From Thermohalobaculum sp965263335 (GTDB taxonomy: Bacteria; Pseudomonadota; Alphaproteobacteria; Rhodobacterales; Rhodobacteraceae), in NCBI GenBank assembly GCA_965263335.1, contig CBDHHE010000001.1, positions 5,084,001 through 5,148,000 on the forward strand: a DNA stretch of 64,000 nt, in the 5' to 3' direction. Within the stretch, counting starts at the first letter, position 1; each line of letters opens with the position of its first letter. Below, piece by piece: positions 56,712 to 64,000 of this stretch. Under the pieces are notes generated by a model. That model made no database searches, had not been told where the DNA came from, and saw only the letters and a list, made by a program, of their open reading frames with translations. The translations under genes were made by a program, and so were the position numbers.

Positions 56712-58252
56712 ATGAAAACTGCTCCCGTGACCATCTCGCCCGCGGCAGTGAGCGCGGCCGAGAACCAAACAGCAGCGATCGACTTAGAAAGCTAGGACGA
56801 CTTCTATAGCGAGGGGGCAAGACTGACCTGCATACTCACCGGCGGGGCGGATGCGGGTCTCTTCGAGGTCGACAGCCTGACGGGTGCGCTCAACTTCGTC
56901 GATCTGCCCGACTTCGAGGCGCCGGGGGATGCGGATGGCGACAACGACTACGAGGTCCAGGTCACGGTCACCGATACGGGCGGGCTGACGGATGTGCAGG
57001 ACCTCACCGTCAGCGTGACGGATGTGGACGAGAGCGGCGCGAACACGCTTCTGGTGAAGGCCGGCGGCGTCGGCAGCCTGCCGGGCAACACGCCGCAGTA
57101 CGAGGTCTTCGCGGACGGCGTCTCGCTGGGTGTGCGCTCGATCGAGACCCCGTCGCCGGCACGGTCAACGGCAATTTCGACGTCGACGACGACGCCAACT
57201 TCCAGACCGACGCCTTCCAGATCGTCGGGCCCACGCCGACGACCATCGAGATCGTCTACTTCAACAACGGCGCCTCCGGCGGGCAGGTGCGCGATCTGGT
57301 CATCGACAACATCTCGCTCAACGGACTGGTGCTGGAATCCGAGGTGGACGGCTTCTTCACCCGCGCCAACGGCACCCCGGTGGGCCCGCGCGAGGTGCTC
57401 TTCGGCAACGGCACGCTGGCCTTCGAGGACATCGGTGCGCCGCCTGCCGGCAACACCGCACCGACGGCGGTCGATGATGCAGCTGTCTCGCAAGGCTCGA
57501 GCACGGTGATCGACGTGCTGGCGAACGACTTCGACCCGGATGCGGGCGACCAGATCTCGATTGTGAGCTTCACCCAGCCCGTGGGCGGCGCGGTCGCGGA
57601 GGCGGGCGACAGCCTGGTCTTCACGCCGGACACGGTGCCGTTTCAGGGCGAGACCAGCTTCGATTACACGATCGCCGATCTCGACGGCGAGACCGCGACG
57701 GCGACCGTGACCATCACGGAGGAGCCGCCCGCGCCCGATGTGGTCACGGCGCTCGTCGACATCGACGGCGAGCAGACGAACGCGGGCGTCGTCGACACGG
57801 TGCAGGCAGGCGGCGACAACGACCTGGAGATCGGCAATGGCGACCGGGCGGGGCTGCTGTTCGACGATGTGGCGATCGTGAGCGGCGCCGTGGTGGCGAA
57901 CGCCTTCATCACGGCAACCGCGCAGCGCACCCAGAACAACATCGACAAGGCCTTCGAGATCGGCCTCTTCGACGGCTCCGAGGGCATCGGGCTCTCAGGC
58001 GCCGGCGCGCTGACGACGGGCTTCGACTTCTTCTCGACGGACCAGGTGACGGGCAGCTTCGCCACGGACGCAGACGTCGTCTTCGACGTCACGGATACGG
58101 TGACGGCCTTCCTGGCCGACGAGGCCGGCGCCAACACCGACGGGACCTACGACCTGCTGTTCTCCATCGCCACCGAGGACGGCATCTTCCGCATCAACCC
58201 CGAGGAACAAGGCAACACCCTCGCCGCACAACTCACAATCGAACTCGCGTGA
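56712..58252 (+). pseudogene. Broken cadherin-like surface adhesin
   Basis: From ATG 56712 the frame gives VTISPAAVSAAENQTAA, then stops at TAG 56793-56795, but the same frame continues as a cadherin-type repeat (LTGGADAGLFEVDSLTGALN). A second break near 57147-57151, in a C-run one base short, moves into the frame that starts again at 57287. That frame contains GTVNGNFDVDDDA, a VDDAAVSQGSSTVIDVLAND tandem-adhesin unit and a C-terminal domain ending AAQLTIELA at 58252. No signal peptide or type I export repeats are seen. It looks like a decayed large extracellular protein. Confidence 0.8.
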
Positions 58253-58348
58253 GCAACCGGCATTGAATGACAGGCGGTACTTGAATGTGCCTCATGTGCC
58301 GGTGCTGGAGCATTCTGCGTGCGGAAAGGATTGATCTGGCGGGGTCCA

Positions 58349-58819
58349 TCAAGCGTGCAGCCGAACGATTGCATCCACCTCGACCGAGGCATTGCCCGGC
58401 AGACCTGCGACGCCGACGGCCGTGCGTGCATGCCAACCGTTGTCGCCGAACAATTGGACAAAAAGCTCTGTTGCACCGTTGATGACAAGCGGACTGCTGG
58501 GAAAACCCGAATGACAGTTCACGAAACCGCCGAGCCGCAAAACACAGTCGACTCTGTCAAGATCGCCCTCGCAGGCCGCACGCAGTTGGTAGAGCAGGTT
58601 CAGCGCGCAGATTTTAGCGGCTTGCCGACCTGTCTCGATGCCTTCTTCGGTGTCCGGAATGGGGCCGGTGTGAGTGACCTCTCCGTTCCATTCGCAGACT
58701 TGCCCTGACAGATAGACAGTCGTCCCGTCGCGCCGAAACGGCAAGAACTGCCCCATCGGGGTCCAATCCGGTGGAAGCTCCAACCCCAACTTCTTCAGCT
58801 TCTGCTCAACCTTGGACAA
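58349..58819 (-). CDS. RidA family protein
   Basis: A 156-residue RidA-fold protein with LPPDWTPMGQFLPFRRDG, VYLSGQVCEWNGE and the C-terminal TAVGVAGLPGNASVEVDAIV. The arginine of the active site is present in HARTAVGVAGLP. The start is best placed at TTG 58819, where AAGGAGG lies five bases upstream; an ATG-initiated form would extend to 59059 without family match. It likely deaminates reactive imine intermediates. It has no obvious operon partner. Confidence 0.85.
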   Translation of the reverse strand: MSKVEQKLKKLGLELPPDWTPMGQFLPFRRDGTTVYLSGQVCEWNGEVTHTGPIPDTEEGIETGRQAAKICALNLLYQLRAACEGDLDRVDCVLRLGGFVNCHSGFPSSPLVINGATELFVQLFGDNGWHARTAVGVAGLPGNASVEVDAIVRLHA

Positions 58820-59312
58820 GCGCACCTCCTTGGCGCAGTCAACGCGATTTCCGTCAGAGGTCAAGCTGGCTCCCGCCGGAGAGGGTCGCCTGGCCTCGAC
58901 ATCCGAGATATCCGCCGCGCTGTGCGTACTGCAGGCCTCACAATGATGCCCCTTGATCCACATTCCGCTAGAGAGCTCGACTGAGCGGACGCGGAGAGGG
59001 AGGCTCTCCAGCCAGGCCGTAGAACCGTTCCCGCACAGAAGGTTGTGCCATTCTGACAAACTAGGCTCCCAGTTCCGTGAGCTGACCGCTCAGCGGCAGA
59101 CCAGTCATGTGGGTTGTGCAAGTGGCGAGGCCGACGCGCGCCGTCGGATACAATACCTCGAGAGGTGGACTTTGCAGTTGCACCAGACCGAAACGGTCGT
59201 ACGCTGCAGCGGCGAATGCTGTCTTGCCTTGCTGCGCCGCTTGTCCAAAAGTAATGCCCAAGCGCCGATTGATGCGCTTATGGGGTGGTCTGAACTTGGA
59301 AGGAAGGTGTTC
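58820..59312. other. Intergenic region, divergent promoters
   Basis: About 490 bp between the RidA gene and the PBP-OmpA gene. Open frames extend in from both flanking genes but lack family match and ribosome sites. I see no RNA gene or repeat in it. It should hold both promoters. Confidence 0.4.
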
Positions 59313-60896
59313 ATGCACCTGCTATCTCGGAAATTTTCACTTGGTTGCACACTGAGATCAGTGTGGATCGGGGCCATGCTTGCAGTTGTTGCGATCTTGC
59401 CGTCTCAAGCAGGCACAGTGACGGTCACGTCGAAAGACGGAGGGACTGCGATAACCGGCGATTTGATATCCTTTGACGGTGAGACCTATACGATCCGTTC
59501 GATCATTGGTGATGTGAACATCCTTGCGAAGTTGGCGGACTGTGTTGGCGAGGACTGTCCGCAGATTGATCCGCTCAATCAGAAAATTCGGTCCGTCGGG
59601 TCGGATCTGTTGCTGGCGAAGCTGCTTCCAGAAGCGATCGATGAGTTTTCCGTGCAGAACGATGCCGAGATGATCGGGATCGTCGGCAGCGAAAAGAGGA
59701 TGTCGTTTGTTGTGGAGAACGGTGCCAGCGAAACCCTCGCGACGTTCGATGTGGCGGGGCGCGCGCCACGGGACTCGTTGCAGGCGCTTCTGCGCGACGA
59801 CGCCGAGATGGCGTTGATGTCAAGACGAATCAACAACTTGGAGATTGACGCGTTTCTCGACGCAGGTCTTGGTAATCTCGCCAGCCTCGATTTCGAGCAA
59901 ATCGTCGCTCAGGACGCGCTGGTCATTGTCTCATCGCAGGGCAACCGGCTCGGCAGTCTGAGCATCGCGCAGATCGAGGGCATCTTCTCGGGGCGGATCA
60001 ACAACTGGTCTGAGCTGGGTGGGCCGAATGCCCCGATCAACGTCTATGCGCCTGCACTGGCCTCAGGGGAGGCGGAGTACTTCTTCGAAACCGTGCTCGA
60101 GCCAGAGTTCTCGGATTTTTCGACGGCTGTGCAACACTTCGACGACCTAAACTCGGTTGCGGATCGTGTTGCAGCGGATCCTGACGGGATCGGACTGACC
60201 TCCAGCGCAGCGGTTCGGACCGCACGGGTCGTTCCGATCGGCTCCGCCTGTGGCATCGTGGTCTCTCCGAACTCATTTGCGATCAAGTCCGAAGACTATC
60301 CGCTGTCGCGGCGCCTATACGCCTACACGACGAACCGCCAACTCCCGAGCCGAACAAAGCAACTGGTCCAACTGATTCAGAGCAAACGAGGCCAGCAGGT
60401 TGTCCAGACAACCGGTCTGACGAGCCTGGATGCCGAGGTCACAACGCTGAATTCGCACGGCAACCGCCTTGCCTACTCGCTCAGCGATCCCGCGCAGTCG
60501 GTCGAGTTGGCGAACCTTCGTGAGTTTGTTGGCGAGACGCTAAAGGCAAAACGTTTGTCGGTGACGTTCCGGTTCTCGGTGGGATCGAGCCGGCTCGACA
60601 ACAAGGCGCAGCTTGACGTCGAGCGTCTCGTGGAAGAGTTGGGGTCCGATGCGTACGTTGGACGCGAGATCCTCCTGATTGGCTTCACGGATTCGATTGG
60701 CCAGTCCTCGGTCAACAAAGTCCTTTCGACACGGCGCGCTCAGCAGGTTCTCGATGAAATTGCCGCGGCATCAGATGGCCGACTGGACCTGAGTGCATTC
60801 CAGATCCTGGGCTTCGGTGCTTCTTCGCCTGTTGCTTGCAACGACACCGATCTGGAACGCCAGCTGAACCGGCGCGTAGAAGTGTGGGTGCGCTGA
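59313..60896 (+). CDS. Phosphate-binding-protein-like domain fused to OmpA C-terminal domain
   Basis: A 527-residue envelope protein. A signal peptide covers about residues 1-33 (ends SQAG). A PstS-like periplasmic binding domain follows, with LIVSSQGNRLG-like and IEGIFSGRINNWSELGG near residue 225, the block typical of phosphate-binding proteins. The C-terminal part (about 405-527) is an OmpA peptidoglycan-binding domain: FRFSVGSSRLDNKAQLDVE and GFTDSIGQSSVNKVLSTRRA. It should sit at the cell wall and may sense or scavenge an oxyanion. ATG 59313 has AAGGAAGG upstream. The first in-frame ATG 360 bases earlier is not supported. Confidence 0.88.
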   Translation: MHLLSRKFSLGCTLRSVWIGAMLAVVAILPSQAGTVTVTSKDGGTAITGDLISFDGETYTIRSIIGDVNILAKLADCVGEDCPQIDPLNQKIRSVGSDLLLAKLLPEAIDEFSVQNDAEMIGIVGSEKRMSFVVENGASETLATFDVAGRAPRDSLQALLRDDAEMALMSRRINNLEIDAFLDAGLGNLASLDFEQIVAQDALVIVSSQGNRLGSLSIAQIEGIFSGRINNWSELGGPNAPINVYAPALASGEAEYFFETVLEPEFSDFSTAVQHFDDLNSVADRVAADPDGIGLTSSAAVRTARVVPIGSACGIVVSPNSFAIKSEDYPLSRRLYAYTTNRQLPSRTKQLVQLIQSKRGQQVVQTTGLTSLDAEVTTLNSHGNRLAYSLSDPAQSVELANLREFVGETLKAKRLSVTFRFSVGSSRLDNKAQLDVERLVEELGSDAYVGREILLIGFTDSIGQSSVNKVLSTRRAQQVLDEIAAASDGRLDLSAFQILGFGASSPVACNDTDLERQLNRRVEVWVR

Positions 60897-60979
60897 AGAT
60901 GAAGCTGAGAAGCACAGGCCGCAGGTTCCCGGTCAGCGCAAAGTTCTTATCGTCAAACTCGACGCCGGTGGAGACCAGA

Positions 60980-62026
60980 ATGCCTCAGAAACGGGTTCTT
61001 TGGGGACGACGGCGTTTCTTGCGGGAAACCGGACTTGCGGCCGGGTTGACCCTGGCCGCACCGACGATACTCCGCGCTCAAACGGTTGCATTGCGGATGT
61101 CATCTTGGTTGCCACCCAGCAGCCTCATTCCCGAAAACCTGCTGGTTGCTTGGGCTGATGGGGTCGCGCAGGTGACCGAAGGACGGGTGACGGTCGAGAT
61201 ACAGTTTCCGCCCCTCGGCCCGCCTCCGGCCCATTTGGGGTTGCTGCAGTCAGGCGAGACGGACGTCGCCTACAGCCTGCACGGATACTCGGGAGACGAG
61301 GCCTTCGAGCGTGCGAAGATCGGTCAGTTCTCGTTTCTGGGTGACGCCTTTGGCGCGTCTCACGCCTTTTCCAAGGTCTATGGAAAGCTGCTCAAGGCCG
61401 AACAGGAGCACGAAAACATCCACTTGCTGGGCCTGTTCCAGCACGGGCCCGGCGTTCTGATGCTGAAGGATAAAGTGATCCGCTCGCCCGATGACCTCAA
61501 AGGTCTGCGGCTTCGGACGTCGGGTGGATACATCAGCGGGATGCTGCAGGAATTCGGGGTCGAGAGCGTGCCGATGCCACCGACCAAAGTTCGCGAAGCC
61601 CTCGAGGCCGGAACGATCGATGGTGTCGCCTTTCCGTACGAGGCAGGTCCAGCCTTCAACATCGTCGATCAGATCAGTTTCGTGTCGGAAGTGCCGGGCG
61701 GTTACTACAATGCGTCATGGTTCCTGGCCATGAGCGAACAGGCCAAGCAGCGCATGGCTCCCAGCGATTTCGACCTCGTGGAAAAACACTCCTCACAAGT
61801 CGTGCACGTGCTGGCCGCCAAGGCGTTTGACTATGCTGACTTCCTCGGCAAGGAGACGATGAAGGCGCAAGGTATCGCGATCGAACCAGCCAACCCCGAG
61901 CTGTTGTCGGAGATTGAGGTCAAGGCTGCCAGCTACGAAGAACGCTGGGCCGCTCAGATCGCCGAGGACGGCTACGACGGCGAGAAGGCACTATCCTACA
62001 CGCGCCGCTTGACCGGAGAACGTTGA
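60980..62026 (+). CDS. TRAP transporter solute-binding protein, DctP-type, orphan
   Basis: A 348-residue periplasmic binding protein. It has a twin-arginine signal (GRRRFLRETGLAAG at about residues 9-22) with cleavage near LRAQ. The domain includes GLLQSGETDVAYSLHGYSGDEAFER and LKGLRLRTSGGYISGML, whose arginine should bind a substrate carboxylate. ATG 60980 has GGAG seven bases upstream and places the twin-arginine motif normally; an ATG at 60899 is a less likely start. No TRAP permease gene is adjacent. It is 83 bp from the PBP-OmpA stop. Confidence 0.87.
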   Translation: MPQKRVLWGRRRFLRETGLAAGLTLAAPTILRAQTVALRMSSWLPPSSLIPENLLVAWADGVAQVTEGRVTVEIQFPPLGPPPAHLGLLQSGETDVAYSLHGYSGDEAFERAKIGQFSFLGDAFGASHAFSKVYGKLLKAEQEHENIHLLGLFQHGPGVLMLKDKVIRSPDDLKGLRLRTSGGYISGMLQEFGVESVPMPPTKVREALEAGTIDGVAFPYEAGPAFNIVDQISFVSEVPGGYYNASWFLAMSEQAKQRMAPSDFDLVEKHSSQVVHVLAAKAFDYADFLGKETMKAQGIAIEPANPELLSEIEVKAASYEERWAAQIAEDGYDGEKALSYTRRLTGER

Positions 62027-62231
62027 CCGGCGCTACACAGGACGTCTTCGTGATCTGCCCAAGTTTCGTTTCGGGCCGACTTTGTCAAGGGTGGTCCTCC
62101 GCGCATGTAGATCGTGTCCAAGCGCTGGTGCGGTGTGCCGCCTCGACCGTGACAGACGGCGGGACATCGCTTGATCGGGATCGGGGGCGATCGTAGACCG
62201 CCGCGGTGCGGTATGAATGGGGGAGGCCTGC

Positions 62232-63467
62232 ATGAAGATCTCTTCGGCTGGTCTGCTGGTTGTTTGGTGTTTCGCTTCGGCTTCGGCCTCGGCCGATGAG
62301 CGGATCGGCACCTTTGAGACCGCCGCTTTTACTGATCTTGATCAGGCATCTGCGGCACCCAAACCCGCGGCACCGCTCGGATTGGATCAGATCGAGAGCC
62401 ACCGGACCCAGCTTGCCGTCACCATCCCGACCGATCCACCCGACGGGGGGGCGCACGCACTCGACGCGCTTGTCTACGCGCCGGTGGAGACCCCTCAGGG
62501 GCTTCGTCGTCCGGCCATCGTCATCACCCACGGCAATCCCCGCGACACGCGCGACCAGCGCTCGATCCGCCTGCATCGCCACGGCCATCTCGCCGAAGAG
62601 TTCGCCCGCCGTGGCTACATTGCCGCCGTGGTCGCGCGACGGGGCTTCGCGCGGTCATCGGGGCACTATGTCGGCTGGTACGGACAGTGCGATACGGTCG
62701 ACAGCGAGGGATATGAGCGAGCCGGCAGAACGGGGGCGCAGGACTTGCGGGCGGCCCTCGCGGCGCTGGCCAGGGACCCAAGGGTTGATCCGGATCAGAT
62801 GCTCGTGCTCGGCGTCTCTGGCGGTGGTTTTGCAGCGCTCGCGCTGGCCGCCGAGCCCGATGCCCCGAGAGGTGTGATTGCCTTCGCTCCTGGCCGCGGC
62901 TCTCTGCGCGACGGCGAGAACTGCAACGCCGAGGCTCTGAGTGAGGCCTTCGCGCGCTTCGGTGCGGGCAGTGCCAGCCCCTCGCTTTGGCTCTACTCAA
63001 CCACCGACCGCTTCTTCTGGCCCGAGATGGTGCACGGGCACTTCGACGCCTTCGGCGGACCGGCGCGGCTGGTGATGACCGGCCCGATCCTGCATGCTGC
63101 GGACGGACACCGTCTCTTCCAGCGCGGCAACACCGCGCTTTGGCGTCCGGCGATCGACGCCTTCCTGCGCGACATCGGCATGCCGACCTGGGAGGTGCCG
63201 CCCGACGATCCGACCGACCTCGACCTGCCGCCGCCCGACGGGTTGACCGAAACCGGCCTCGCAGCCTGGCGGGAGTTCCTCGGCTCCGAGGTCACCCGTG
63301 CCTTCGCCACCGGGCCGGACGGCCGCTTTGGCTGGGCGTCGGCCTATCGCAATGCGCGGAACGCCGAGCGCCGGGCGCTGGAGGCTTGCAACTCGGGCTC
63401 TCAGAGCGATTTGCCCGAGCTCGAGGATGGCTGCAAGATGCACCGCACCGACACCGTGCACCAATAA
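62232..63467 (+). CDS. Secreted alpha/beta hydrolase (dienelactone hydrolase / peptidase S9-like)
   Basis: A 411-residue exported serine hydrolase. The signal peptide covers about residues 1-21. The nucleophile elbow is GVSGGG with S196. VITHGNPRD near residue 97 is the oxyanion-hole region; a catalytic His is likely in the HAADGHRLF region near 299. GGGGGAGG lies five bases before ATG 62232. The C-terminal part is unusually polar. It is convergent with the cytochrome gene, with stops 30 bp apart. Substrate unknown. Confidence 0.85.
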   Translation: MKISSAGLLVVWCFASASASADERIGTFETAAFTDLDQASAAPKPAAPLGLDQIESHRTQLAVTIPTDPPDGGAHALDALVYAPVETPQGLRRPAIVITHGNPRDTRDQRSIRLHRHGHLAEEFARRGYIAAVVARRGFARSSGHYVGWYGQCDTVDSEGYERAGRTGAQDLRAALAALARDPRVDPDQMLVLGVSGGGFAALALAAEPDAPRGVIAFAPGRGSLRDGENCNAEALSEAFARFGAGSASPSLWLYSTTDRFFWPEMVHGHFDAFGGPARLVMTGPILHAADGHRLFQRGNTALWRPAIDAFLRDIGMPTWEVPPDDPTDLDLPPPDGLTETGLAAWREFLGSEVTRAFATGPDGRFGWASAYRNARNAERRALEACNSGSQSDLPELEDGCKMHRTDTVHQ

Positions 63468-63496
63468 TGCCCCGTTGAATTGCGGTGGCCGGGATT

Positions 63497-64000
63497 TCAG
63501 AGCGTCTTGAGATACTCGAGAAGTGCCTCCAGTCGGTCGGGATTGTCCGCGAGTTCACGATTGCCATAAATCGGGCCGCTGTGACCCGCGTTCGAGTTGC
63601 CGGGCCGCGCGGTGTCCAGCACGCTCGCGCCCTCGTCGACAAAGCCGATTTCGACAGGATCGAAGACCCGCGAGCCGACCCGGAAGCTGGTCGCGCGCTT
63701 CTCCGGAGGGAGCAGCAGCTCGCGCATCGTTCTCACCGAGCCGTTGTGGAGATAGGGCGCGGTGGACCAGATGCCGTTCAATGGGCGCGCTTTGTAGCAG
63801 ATGAGCTTGCCGCTCGGCACGCACGCCTCGCCATCGGCGACGGCAAAGGCAGCCGGTGCCTCTCCCGCGACCTCCTCGAGATAGGCTTCTGCCTCGCCAG
63901 GATCGACATCGCCCTCGAGATGCCGGCTGGCCCGTTCGATGGTTGCTGCGCCCTCGGCGGGCTGGCCGACTTTGAGCGCCCGGATCGTGTCACGCGGGTT
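63497..64000 (-). CDS. Cytochrome c peroxidase-like protein, C-terminal part
   Basis: The reading frame is open from the window edge to the stop at 63497, giving about 167 residues with no start in view. YKARPLNGIWSTAPYLHNGSVRTM is the conserved block found in cytochrome c peroxidase/RoxA-like di-haem proteins, followed by FRVGSRVFDPVEIGF. No CxxCH haem motif lies in the visible part; those would be upstream, outside the window. It is likely periplasmic. The gene is truncated by the window edge. Confidence 0.8.
   Translation of the reverse strand, partial: NPRDTIRALKVGQPAEGAATIERASRHLEGDVDPGEAEAYLEEVAGEAPAAFAVADGEACVPSGKLICYKARPLNGIWSTAPYLHNGSVRTMRELLLPPEKRATSFRVGSRVFDPVEIGFVDEGASVLDTARPGNSNAGHSGPIYGNRELADNPDRLEALLEYLKTL

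Overview
The window is GC-rich, densely coding DNA from an alphaproteobacterium. It is most likely a member of the Rhodobacterales (roseobacter-like) or a close relative. The grounds are the hisB / DUF2628 / hisH order beside hslVU, many TRAP and ABC importers, dimethylglycine-dehydrogenase-type flavoproteins, non-pyrrolysine MttB proteins and a GAAC-N7-GAAC LexA box. No ribosomal marker is present, so placement is by gene content only.

Region 1 (1-17.1 kb) is mostly housekeeping. On the minus strand lie glycine cleavage genes (gcvT and a gcvP that runs off the left edge) and a histidine-biosynthesis segment (hisB, DUF2628, hisH). On the plus strand lie the HslVU protease genes, with a polytopic membrane protein between them. 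Then come a GNAT acetyltransferase, two very small membrane proteins, a MOSC protein and two divergent short-chain dehydrogenases whose shared promoter carries four 11-bp direct repeats. A DUF2330 / RnfD-like pair and a three-gene two-component system (sensor kinase, response regulator, REC-kinase hybrid) follow.

Region 2 (17.2-24.2 kb) is the SOS mutasome: dnaE2 and imuB, each with its own LexA box, but no imuA. A frameshifted pentapeptide-repeat membrane gene lies between them. The dnaE2 promoter also carries three 11-bp direct repeats like those at the dehydrogenase promoter. A tRNA-Arg(CCG) closes the region.

Region 3 (24.7-50.2 kb) is a large accessory catabolic island. The plus-strand run contains a BisC/DMSO-reductase-like molybdoenzyme, a DctPQM TRAP importer, a 32-codon-scale small ORF, an ectoine-hydrolase-like M24 protein, an Fe-S molybdoenzyme, an MttB-family methyltransferase, an SRPBCC protein, an Asp/Glu-racemase-superfamily enzyme with a single active-site cysteine, and a DMGDH/GcvT-type demethylase. 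I infer import and stepwise oxidation, hydrolysis and demethylation of an N-methylated or cyclic nitrogen compound; the substrate is unknown. Next come a 3-hydroxyisobutyrate-dehydrogenase-family enzyme, an inositol-monophosphatase-family enzyme, two polar-amino-acid ABC importers that together have one ATPase gene, a divergent arginase-fold protein, RidA, an AhpD-like protein and an IPNS-like 2-oxoglutarate oxygenase.

Region 4 (50.3-64 kb) holds a DUF1028 protein with a peptide-type ABC importer lacking ATPase genes, a PhyH-family dioxygenase, an AT-rich gap leading into a broken cadherin-like adhesin gene, a second RidA protein, a phosphate-binding-protein/OmpA fusion, an orphan TRAP binding protein, a secreted alpha/beta hydrolase and the C-terminal part of a cytochrome-c-peroxidase-like protein. 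I recognised no dedicated DNA-binding transcription factor in the window, so the operators described here must be read by proteins encoded elsewhere.
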